Origin: Magnetococcales bacterium
GTDB lineage: Bacteria > Pseudomonadota > Magnetococcia > Magnetococcales > JADFWT01
Reading direction: 5' to 3'
Length of the DNA: 33,367 nt
Assembly (NCBI GenBank): GCA_015233785.1
Contig: JADFWT010000021.1
Coordinates: 1-33,367, forward strand
A model generated the notes under the pieces. It saw only the letters and a list, made by a program, of their open reading frames with translations. It was not told where the DNA came from and made no database searches. Of this stretch, positions 16,756-25,576 are shown piece after piece (within the stretch, counting starts at the first letter, position 1; the number at the start of each line of letters is the position of its first letter). Both the position numbers and the translations under genes were made by a program.

Positions 16756-18588
16756 TCAGCCCCCGGCTGCCTCCAGCTCCTCCTTGCGTGCCTCCAGCCG
16801 TTCCCACGCCTCATAGGCAGTCTCCAGCTCCGCCTCTACGGCTTTAGCTCGGGTTTCGACCTCTCGGGTGCGGTCGCTTTCGCCGTTCTGGTAGAAGGCT
16901 GGGAGGCCCATCTCGTCGAAGAGGGACTGTTGCTCCTCTTCCAGTCTTTCGATGCGTCCCGGTAGGCTTTCCAGGGCTTTTTGCTCCTTGTAGCTGAGTT
17001 TGGGCGCGCGGTTGCGGTTGCGTGCCGGCTGCTTGGGGCGGGGGTTCTTGGCTTCGACTGGGGGCGGTTCCAGCGGCTGCGGACGTTGACGGAGCCAGTC
17101 GTCATAGCCCCCTACATACTCGGCGATGCGACCATCTCCCTCGAACGCAAATACTGAGGTGACCACGTTGTTCAGAAAGGCGCGATCATGACTCACCAAT
17201 AGCAGCGTTCCGGTGTAGGTCTGGAGCTGTTCTTCCAGCAGCTCCATGGTCTCCATGTCCAGATCGTTGGTGGGCTCGTCGAGAATCATCACGTTGGAGG
17301 GCTTCAGAAAGATTCGTGCCAGCAGCAGGCGATTTCGCTCGCCGCCGGAGAGCACTTTGACCGGCGTCCGGGCCCGCTCTGGGGTGAAGAGAAAATCCTG
17401 AAGGTGAGAGATAATGTGACGGGGTTTGCCATCCACGGTGACGAACTCACGACCGCCGGCTACGCTATCGGCCACGCTCTGCGTATCGTCCAGTTGCGCC
17501 CGTAATTGATCGAAGAATACCGGTTCCAGGCGGGCTCCGTGGCGAACGGTGCCTTGCAGGGGCTCTAGCTTGCCCAGCAGCAGATGGAGCAGGGTGGATT
17601 TGCCGCAGCCGTTGGGGCCGAGAATGCCGATGCGGTCGCCGCGCAGAATCAGCGTCGAGAAATTTTTGACGTAGGGCACCGTATCGTAGGCATAGGTGAT
17701 GCCTTTGGTCTCGATCACCAGCTTACCGCTGCGTTCTGCTTGCTGCACGGCGCCCTTGGCAGATCCGACACGCGCCCGGCGTTGTTCCCGCTCCCGGCGC
17801 ATTTTCACCAGGGCACGAACCCGGCCCTCATTGCGTGTACGGCGGGCTTTAATGCCCTGTCGAATCCAGGTCTCCTCCTGGCTCAGCTTGCGATCAAAGG
17901 CCGCCTGATGTTGGGCCTCGGTCTCCATCATCTCCTGCTTTCGACGCTGGTAGGTTTCAAAGTCGCCCGGCCAACTGGTGAGGCGGCCATTTTCCAGATC
18001 GATGATTCGTGTAGCCAGTCGCTCCAGAAACATGCGGTCGTGGCTGATGAATAGCAGCGCTCCAGAGTAGCCCAGCAGAAATTTCTCCATCCAGTCGATG
18101 GAGGCGATATCCATATGGTTGGTGGGCTCATCCAGTAGTAGAAGGTCAGGGTTTCGCGCCAGGGCTCGCGCCAACAGAACCCGACGCTTCAATCCGCCGG
18201 AGAGATCTCCGAAGCGGGCCTCTGGATCCAGTTGTAACTGAGAGAGGGCCTTCTCTACGCGCTGCTTGCGTTGCCACTCGTCGTCCGCTCCTGCCAACTC
18301 CTCAAGACCCGACTGATCCGAAGCGGCCACTTCAAATACGGTTCCCGTGGTGTCTTGAGGAACCTCTTGTTCCAGACGAGCAATGATGGGTGTGCCGGGC
18401 ATCTGAATCTCGCCGCCATCCGGCTTGAGATCTCCTGCCAGCAGTTTCATCAGGGTGGTTTTGCCCGCCCCGTTGCGTCCCACAAGGCAGATGCGTTCGC
18501 GTTTTTCAATTACCAGATCGGCGCCATCCAGCAATGGATGTCCGCCAAAACTGATGCTGACGTTGCGAAACTGAATCATGTGGCTCAT
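16756..18588 (-). CDS. uup: ABC-F family ATPase, Uup type
   Basis: Two ABC cassettes (LVGRNGAGKTTLMKLLAG, LSGGLKRRVLLARAL, LLLDEPTNHMD; ILGPNGCGKSTLLHLLLG, LSGGERNRLLLARIF, MILDEPTNDLDMET) and C-terminal coiled coil. Confidence 0.93.
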   Translation of the reverse strand: MSHMIQFRNVSISFGGHPLLDGADLVIEKRERICLVGRNGAGKTTLMKLLAGDLKPDGGEIQMPGTPIIARLEQEVPQDTTGTVFEVAASDQSGLEELAGADDEWQRKQRVEKALSQLQLDPEARFGDLSGGLKRRVLLARALARNPDLLLLDEPTNHMDIASIDWMEKFLLGYSGALLFISHDRMFLERLATRIIDLENGRLTSWPGDFETYQRRKQEMMETEAQHQAAFDRKLSQEETWIRQGIKARRTRNEGRVRALVKMRREREQRRARVGSAKGAVQQAERSGKLVIETKGITYAYDTVPYVKNFSTLILRGDRIGILGPNGCGKSTLLHLLLGKLEPLQGTVRHGARLEPVFFDQLRAQLDDTQSVADSVAGGREFVTVDGKPRHIISHLQDFLFTPERARTPVKVLSGGERNRLLLARIFLKPSNVMILDEPTNDLDMETMELLEEQLQTYTGTLLLVSHDRAFLNNVVTSVFAFEGDGRIAEYVGGYDDWLRQRPQPLEPPPVEAKNPRPKQPARNRNRAPKLSYKEQKALESLPGRIERLEEEQQSLFDEMGLPAFYQNGESDRTREVETRAKAVEAELETAYEAWERLEARKEELEAAGG

Positions 18589-18677
18589 GGGCGCTCTCGG
18601 TCTCGGGTGTGCTAAGCTAATGGGATGCCCATCTTGCGCAATGGCGCGCGTGCGGAAAAGGGGGAAAAGGAGTCATC

Positions 18678-19178
18678 ATGGAGAGCCATGTATTGATTTT
18701 GATCGGAGTGGGGGCGTTGGGGCTCTGGTGGCACTGGGGTATGCGCGCTCGTGAAATCGCCCTGGGGTTGGCTCGGGGAGGATGCCAACAGTATGGCGCG
18801 CGTCTTCGGGACGATACCATTTTGCTCACCTCGCAAAAGCCGGTGTGGTTGAGCGAGGCACGTCGCATGACCATTCGTCGTACCTATGAGTTTCACCTCA
18901 TCGACACCAAGGCCCAGCAGCATACCGGTTGGATTGTCATGGAGGGTGAGGTGCTGGAGTCCATGATGCTTGACGGCACCTCCACCCCGGTTCTCCATGA
19001 GGATCACGAAGCGGGGTGGAGTGAGGATATGGGCGATACACGTGGCTTTGGTTCCAATAAGTGCGGCGGTTTTAAGATCGCCTCCGGTTGTGGAACCGGG
19101 ATGGCGCCGCCGGTGGGAGGATGTGGGTCTAAGGGGTGCGATACAAAGTCGCCTCAGGAGTCAGGTGATGGGGCATGA
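18678..19178 (+). CDS. DUF3301-like protein with Gly/Cys-rich C-terminal tail
   Basis: 166-aa ORF; WWHWGMRAREIALGLARGGCQQYGARLRDDTILL...MTIRRTYEFHLIDT...HTGWIVMEGEVLESMML resembles DUF3301; tail NKCGGFKIASGCGTGMAPPVGGCGSKGCDTK. Confidence 0.7.
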   Translation: MESHVLILIGVGALGLWWHWGMRAREIALGLARGGCQQYGARLRDDTILLTSQKPVWLSEARRMTIRRTYEFHLIDTKAQQHTGWIVMEGEVLESMMLDGTSTPVLHEDHEAGWSEDMGDTRGFGSNKCGGFKIASGCGTGMAPPVGGCGSKGCDTKSPQESGDGA

Positions 19179-22100
19179 TCTTCGGTCTCCTCCAGCCCAA
19201 GGATTTCCTCCAGTCTGACGCGTCCCGCCTGGACTCGTTGCAACATGTCTGCCTGTAATATTTTTTTTCCTTTCCAAAAGCGCAGGCCGCGCCCGGCGGA
19301 GAGGGATGAAAGCTCATTAAACATGTCCTCAAGCAGTCCAGCGAGTTGAGATGCTTTGTGTTGGCATTGGTTCAACATGCCCTCAAGGCTTTCAACGGTT
19401 TTTGAGGTCTCGGTGAGCGCCTTTTCATTGCGCGTATATTGTCGTTCCAACGACTTGACGGTAGCCTGTAGGGCTTGTTTTTCATTATGGTATTTGGAGT
19501 GAAGTTTTTCCATTTCATCACGCCAATTGGCCTCTTTTCTTGTGATAGTTTTCTGGATAGCAGATTTTTCGGCTTCAATCTGCAAGAGTTTATCGTTAGC
19601 TGATTTGATTTCACCTCTGAGATTAGTTCTTAAATTTGAAAGAATCTCTACTTTATTGCGATATGCTGCCAATTGTTCTTCAAGTTTCTCGGCATTTCCT
19701 TTAATCTTCTCCAGTTCTTCTTTAGCATCTTGCCACTTGTTGTTGGCCAGTTCATGCTCTTGGACCATATTATCAAACTGCTCTTCAAGTGTCAGGTTGG
19801 ATTCCCTGAAGGCCTCTGTTGTTTTTGCGTCTGATCCTTGATTTGAATCTTGCGTGTCGTGTAGCGAGTCATATGCGTCATCGTCATTGAGCCTATTCTC
19901 AATTTTTTCAAACCGTTCCAAAAACCTCAAGGCTCTGGTAGCTGGTCCGGCAGGGTTGGTCTCAGCTGTTTCGGGATTATTGGCAATTCTTAGGCGGTTT
20001 GTACAATAGGGCTTGAAATCGAACTTATTCGAATTCTTGTTAGGTGCCTGTTCTGTTTGAATATCAATGGAATGAAGCTGATCGCTTCGAGATGTACAGG
20101 CCAAGCAGAAATATATGATCAGGGTAAACAAAAGATCATTTTGGCCCACTGCATAGTGAATCAGTTTTAGATCACGCGCACTACCACAGATACGTGCGCG
20201 TGCCTGTGCCGTCTTATCGATATTTTTCTTCCATATGCTGGTGTCAACACCAAGGAGGTTTAGCAGGTCAGATTCATTTTTTATATCTTTATCAAAAAGG
20301 GCGTTGAAAAAACGCTCTCTGAACTCGTCTTTGCTCAGGTGTTCAATAAGGTTTGCAAAAGCTTTTTGGCGATCACTACGATGTTCCATCCTTCTAATAA
20401 CAGGGTCATCTTCATCTCCTTGGCCCATTCCATGTAGTTTTACATATTGAGTGATGCCAAACATGTAGAAGATGTAGAGGGATAGAATACCCAAACTGTA
20501 TAAATCTGACGCCTCGCTCCATTGCTGGAAGATTCGATATCTGGAAATCGGGGTTCGGTTCAGAATTTTACTGATACTATCAAGGGTCATATGGTTGGTT
20601 TTTTTGCCATTACCGCGTTGGATCTCGATCAATACACGGTCCAGCATGATGTGAAATACACGGCTGACGATTACCGCCTGTTCTTCTACGCGTTCCACTT
20701 CAAATAAAAACTCGCGAACCTGGATTTTATCGCCGTTTTTCAGTTCTGCAATCGGGGAGAAAATGCGCTTTCCTCTAGAGAGATAGGCGGGTTCCGTTGA
20801 GGGAATATTGGTGCGCCGATGGGAGATAAAATGCAGCTTGTTGACCTTATCATCCAGCACGAATGAGACCTGATCAAAATCTTCATGTTCACTGGCATCA
20901 CCACGCTCCGGGGCGTAGAAAATGGTTGAACGTCCACCCAGGGGACCCGGTGAAAATTTGGTCTCATCCACGGCCGCATGACTGTTGCTATACCCTAGTG
21001 CGATATCAATCCATTTAAAGCTTTTATGGTCCAGTTCAAGATTATCGCCAAGAAAAGCCATAATGTTGGCTGGCCGCATATCCCCATGGAGGGCATTTTC
21101 CGAATGAAGATAGGCAATGCCCTTGGTAAGGTGTCTCACCAGTTTAACCCATTTTTCCAACTTCCATTTTGCCAGTCGCAACCCGTGGTCTGTTTGATGA
21201 TTATTTGCATCGCGTTGGTCAAGTGAAGTCTCGACATTTTGCACAAGATAGCGTTGCAAATTGACGGTCTGCCAGTTGTATCGTGCAGCGGGGAGAAGAA
21301 ACCACCAACCACCAAGCTTGCTCTCTCTGGCAATCCGGTCCATCTCCAGGCGATTAAACGGAAAGATGTTAAGATCGCGCCATGTATTGCAAGGGGGAGG
21401 CTGTCTAGGATTCTCGGCTTCTGTACTGTTGTGGTCTTGATCCGAGATGGTTTCGCTTTCTTGGGCTTTACTGGCACTTTCAGAGCTCTCTGCAATCGTA
21501 TCTTCACCAACGTTTGTTTCCTGGTGTTCTCCCTTTTCGATTTGTGTTTTCGTCACTTCCGGGTTATACGGGATGAATACCAAGTTATCAATTTTTTCAC
21601 CAGAGCTGTTTTCCGACCCTGGGTAGTCAATATCATTATTTATCTGTGTATGGCGTTCCATGAGAAGCGCATGAAGATCGGATATTGTTTTCCCGCCTTT
21701 TTGCAAACTATCTTTGATCTGATGTTCAAATTCTTCTGGCCAAGCTTTATCCTCACAGATGATGGCAACGCGATATTGGGAGTTTGGCGCTAGGAAGAAA
21801 CCGATGAAATAGTTTGTAAAATCAGTAATTTTATTATTGTATTTCAATTTTGCAGTAAAATTTTTCAGAATGAATCGGCTCGTTTCCGAGCAGGTTCTTA
21901 GAATGCTTGATTCATCAGCCAGACGATCTTGCTGAATCCCCTCATTATAGACAATATCGGCAATATGTAGATTGAGCAGGTCATCGCCCTGCAGTAGACG
22001 AGGAATTCTCAGTGCCTCAGCGTTGCCAAGCCTGTTTTTGATGGCAAGAGTATCCCTTTTCCCAACGTAGAAGATGGATGCCAACGTCCCTTCCGCCTTA

Positions 22101-22468
22101 GGCCCTAATATTTCCCCATTCTTTGGATTAACAAACAGGTAACGTCGTTCAGCCAGAGGGATCCAAGCTGCATTTTTCAGCTGTTCGTACATCTTTGCCT
22201 CGGCCTTCACCTCTCGCTGTCGCTCAAGGGCGGAAAGGGAGATGTTTGGTGCTTTTTCCTTGGCCTTAGATCCATCTGTGGAAGAGTCAACCTTGGTGGG
22301 GGGGTGCTTTTTTGGACCACCTTTTGGTTTGGCTTTGGCAGGTGGCTTGGTAGCACTGTTTTGACGCTTCTTGGGGGAAGAAGCCGAGGTTGTTGTGGCA
22401 CTCTTCTTTCTTGGTGTTTTTGAGGTCGGCTTTGTTTTCGGGGAAGTGGTCTTCTTGGTGGTTGCCAT
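19154..22468 (-). CDS. Protein-kinase-like protein with low-complexity Lys/Pro-rich N-terminus, large insertion in the C-lobe, and C-terminal coiled coil
   Basis: 1104-aa ORF. Kinase-like motifs: EGTLASIFYVGK, YLHSENALHGDMRPANIMAF (HxD...N), SFKWIDIALGYS (DFG-position Asp), STIFYAPERG (APE), SEASDLYSLGILSLYIF (subdomain IX); coiled coil from ~aa 900 onward. Confidence 0.72.
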   Translation of the reverse strand: MATTKKTTSPKTKPTSKTPRKKSATTTSASSPKKRQNSATKPPAKAKPKGGPKKHPPTKVDSSTDGSKAKEKAPNISLSALERQREVKAEAKMYEQLKNAAWIPLAERRYLFVNPKNGEILGPKAEGTLASIFYVGKRDTLAIKNRLGNAEALRIPRLLQGDDLLNLHIADIVYNEGIQQDRLADESSILRTCSETSRFILKNFTAKLKYNNKITDFTNYFIGFFLAPNSQYRVAIICEDKAWPEEFEHQIKDSLQKGGKTISDLHALLMERHTQINNDIDYPGSENSSGEKIDNLVFIPYNPEVTKTQIEKGEHQETNVGEDTIAESSESASKAQESETISDQDHNSTEAENPRQPPPCNTWRDLNIFPFNRLEMDRIARESKLGGWWFLLPAARYNWQTVNLQRYLVQNVETSLDQRDANNHQTDHGLRLAKWKLEKWVKLVRHLTKGIAYLHSENALHGDMRPANIMAFLGDNLELDHKSFKWIDIALGYSNSHAAVDETKFSPGPLGGRSTIFYAPERGDASEHEDFDQVSFVLDDKVNKLHFISHRRTNIPSTEPAYLSRGKRIFSPIAELKNGDKIQVREFLFEVERVEEQAVIVSRVFHIMLDRVLIEIQRGNGKKTNHMTLDSISKILNRTPISRYRIFQQWSEASDLYSLGILSLYIFYMFGITQYVKLHGMGQGDEDDPVIRRMEHRSDRQKAFANLIEHLSKDEFRERFFNALFDKDIKNESDLLNLLGVDTSIWKKNIDKTAQARARICGSARDLKLIHYAVGQNDLLFTLIIYFCLACTSRSDQLHSIDIQTEQAPNKNSNKFDFKPYCTNRLRIANNPETAETNPAGPATRALRFLERFEKIENRLNDDDAYDSLHDTQDSNQGSDAKTTEAFRESNLTLEEQFDNMVQEHELANNKWQDAKEELEKIKGNAEKLEEQLAAYRNKVEILSNLRTNLRGEIKSANDKLLQIEAEKSAIQKTITRKEANWRDEMEKLHSKYHNEKQALQATVKSLERQYTRNEKALTETSKTVESLEGMLNQCQHKASQLAGLLEDMFNELSSLSAGRGLRFWKGKKILQADMLQRVQAGRVRLEEILGLEETEDHAPSPDS

Positions 22469-22515
22469 TAGAGCCTCATGTTATACTGAAATGCCAATTA
22501 ATTGAATTATTTGTA

Positions 22516-22653
22516 CGTGTTGACATGTGCGTCTATTTGGCCCCTGACAGCGTAAGGATTGCGCTCAAATCCACACGAACTTGGTGGTTCGTTGCTATTT
22601 ATCGCACGTTTATATCCTCTGTCAGGAAACCAAATTCACTCAATGTCAACACG
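22516..22653. repeat. ~138-bp nested imperfect palindrome (extended hairpin/MITE-like element)
   Basis: Nested complementary blocks in order: CGTGTTGACAT / ATTTGG / CCTGACAG / AGGAT / TGCG / AAAT / ACGAAC - ttggtg - GTTCGT / ATTT / CGCA / ATCCT / CTGTCAGG / CCAAAT / ATGTCAACACG. Confidence 0.85.
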
Positions 22654-22655
22654 CT

Positions 22656-24122
22656 TTAGGTCAGCTGAATGAAAAGCGTGTCTCTGTCAGGATCGGGAAT
22701 ATGCCAATCCAGCGATAAAATATCTCTTGCGCGTTCGTGAGAATAGCCACCATCATCCCACACTTGTGTCAGTATGAGTGTTACCCCCATTGTTCCATTT
22801 TCGGAAAAATGTGCGACAATCTGCTCCCGATTTTCTCCGCCGAGAAGAAACACCGGATTGGTTGCCAGGTTGATATTGCTGGTGGGGATGACATTGCCAT
22901 CTTTAAGAATTCTGGGTCGCGGTGCCATCTTGTCGACTTTGGTAAAAACAAGATGCCAGCGGTCATTGGCCGTCTTGGGCTCGTGAAGTGTCAACTCCCG
23001 CCCCCTATATTGCGTCGTCAGCTGTTTAAGGATGGCGTTATTCTCGTCGGTCTCGCAGATCTTGCCAGAGAAACAAGATTGCAGGAGGCCCGAAATATCC
23101 ACTTCCTCTCGCAAGTCAGCCGTAAGGTGAATGGTTCGCATCTGAGGGGTAGGGCGCTTTAAAAAAGCATGGTTAAGTCCGCGCAGATCTCCACCGACAT
23201 AGACATGCGCTATGCAGGTTCGGTACTCACTAGCCTCCAGACCTTTCAGGGGTTCTGATTCCAAAGGTGCAAGAATGGGGCGGAATGGTGTGTGCAGAAT
23301 GTGGCTTTGCGCATCTAGTTCACCGTCAAGCACGATCTCCATGCCCGGATTGAGCATGAAAAGAGAAGCGCCCTCTTTCCCCATGACTCTGATGGCAGGC
23401 TCAATGTTGAGATATGGAAGACCGCAGGTAAGGGGGAGGGCCTGTAATTTCTCAATAAACGGAACATGGATGCCAATAGAGAGAATGGATCGAGATAGGA
23501 TTTGGTCTTGATTTGGATGGGTCTGTAACTCTCCATTGTGAGTAGATTTCAGGTAAGTTTCCAGACGTTTTGCTGCGATAAGCGCCTCACCATTATGAAG
23601 ACGTATGGCAGGATGATCTTCAGATTTTGAAAGGAGGGTCGTCTGGAGCACTTCTCCGAAAGAGAGGACACCGCGCAGCTGAATTCGAGGGTAATTTTTT
23701 TCAGGTTCATGGCGTTTATGATGGATGAAAATTTGTTCGGCCTCTTGCATGGCGCGTGCCAGTGCCAGGGTCGTCAGGGCAACAGCTTCTGACATGGCCT
23801 CTTCCAGTGATTGCCCCTCTTGACCACGCACCAAACCCCATAACGCATCTCCCGGAGCCCAGATAGCCCCCGATTGAAATGCAGCATGGAGTTGGGATGA
23901 GTTTGCGAGTAGCTTGCACATTGTTGTCAGAACGCGCCCCATGTCGTTGAGGCCGTCACTGCCAAATTTAAGGATGTAGTCTGTAGAGTCTGCAATATCA
24001 ATGGAGTAGCCACCAAGGATCACATCATCTTTGAGTGGCACGTTTGGTGTTGATTGATCTCTTGATGGGCTGGGCATTGGATCGCTTCTATTAGTTGGAA
24101 ATGTGAATGAAGTTGAGGACAT
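22656..24122 (-). CDS. Uncharacterised protein with divergent class III nucleotidyl-cyclase-like N-terminal domain
   Basis: Motifs GGYSIDIADSTDYIL (DIxxST), AIWAPGDALWGLV (GDA), RIQLRGVLSFGEV (RxGxxxG-like), NGEALIAAKRLE (VNxAARL-like) in the canonical order and spacing; start at internal ATG 24122 or track start 24152. Confidence 0.5.
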   Translation of the reverse strand: MSSTSFTFPTNRSDPMPSPSRDQSTPNVPLKDDVILGGYSIDIADSTDYILKFGSDGLNDMGRVLTTMCKLLANSSQLHAAFQSGAIWAPGDALWGLVRGQEGQSLEEAMSEAVALTTLALARAMQEAEQIFIHHKRHEPEKNYPRIQLRGVLSFGEVLQTTLLSKSEDHPAIRLHNGEALIAAKRLETYLKSTHNGELQTHPNQDQILSRSILSIGIHVPFIEKLQALPLTCGLPYLNIEPAIRVMGKEGASLFMLNPGMEIVLDGELDAQSHILHTPFRPILAPLESEPLKGLEASEYRTCIAHVYVGGDLRGLNHAFLKRPTPQMRTIHLTADLREEVDISGLLQSCFSGKICETDENNAILKQLTTQYRGRELTLHEPKTANDRWHLVFTKVDKMAPRPRILKDGNVIPTSNINLATNPVFLLGGENREQIVAHFSENGTMGVTLILTQVWDDGGYSHERARDILSLDWHIPDPDRDTLFIQLT

Positions 24123-25576
24123 ATATCGCAAGAAAGTCGATATCCATGGCAACTATTTTATTAATATAGTAGTTTAATACCATGCGCCAAAAACAAGATC
24201 AATACATTTTTAGTTTATAATTTCCCATATTCTCCATAATTTGCATGCGATGACTTGTCCTGTTGATGTATGTTGTGAGGTCACATTTTGTATTGAAAAT
24301 CATGAAAACACACATTTTTTCACACTTTTGCAGGGAAATATTTGATGAACATATTGTAAATATCCTTTTGAAGTTATTTTTCTTGTTATTGTGATGTGCG
24401 ATTGGTGTGACAAAGGCATCATGTTTATCATCATCGGTGGATTGTCATCGGAGCGATTCTGTCCGGGGGCGATCTTGTTATTCCGTATTTAGTACAGATC
24501 GGCGTATGGTAGGTGAAGTGGAACGAGGGGCAGCGCGATTTGCGTAGCAGCCCATTCTATTTCAGTCCGGGTATCGTGGCTCGATGGAAGCAGTCACAGT
24601 AGTGCAGAAGCGGTGCATGATTGGGCGCGCATAGTGAACGATTACTGGGTAGACCGCGCGCGCTTTGGCGCTTGTGCTGAATTTATTACCTGCGAGCCAA
24701 AATCATCTCTATGGCGGTTTTTGCGAGACCGGCCGTTCCTGCATCTACCAAACCAGCCGGTTTTGGAGCATGTTCTGTTCCACGCGCTGTTGGTCGGGGC
24801 GGCTGGTTTGCGTCATTAGGACCTGAAGGTGCATTGAGAGAGGTGAGAGTGGTGGCCCTATTTTCATGGTATATGCCACTTTGGTAATGTGTGGCATTAT
24901 ATGATTATTCCGCAATAAAATATGCGATAGATCCAATAAATAAAATAATTATCTCTAGAGAGAGCTCCTGGATAGGGTGGCTAAGATGATCTACTTAGAG
25001 TTTTTGTATATTAATTTTTCACTAGATTCATCAGCTAAAAGTTGTATTTTTCAGGCGCATTCTCGCTTTAATTCTTTGTCGATGGAACTTATCATGCTTG
25101 CTTTGGGGCTGTATGGACATACTGCTTGGTCTGTTCGAGTGGGGTGGGGTAACGGTGTGGGTAAAGTGGGGCCAAAAATATTGAAATAAAGTGGGTAATT
25201 CGAAATAAAAAAGGTGCACTTATTGTGTGTGGTTGGGGGTGATGTTGTGAGGATAGGCCCAATTTATCTTTTTGAAGCGCACGATTTTTTACGTATAATT
25301 TTTCATCTTAATGTTGTATTCATGGGTTGCACGATTTTCTATTTTCAGTATCCTTGAATCAGTCACGTCACTGCAAGGTACCTTTCCTGACCATCTGAAA
25401 ATTTGTGCCATGTGTTGGTGTCTTGTTGGGAGGGTGATGCTTCGCATGCGGTCGGTGCGATGATTTATTGGCCATTTTTTAATATTTGGGCTGGACAACC
25501 AGCACCTTTCATCCGATGATTACATAACAAGATAGTTTTAATGTCTGCATACACAATAGCCAAATAGGTAGGGTCC

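Noticed and set aside
24613-24819. 68-aa ORF 24613..24819 as a gene
   Set aside because: No recognisable family, no clear RBS, isolated in a non-coding region; could be a remnant but not supportable.
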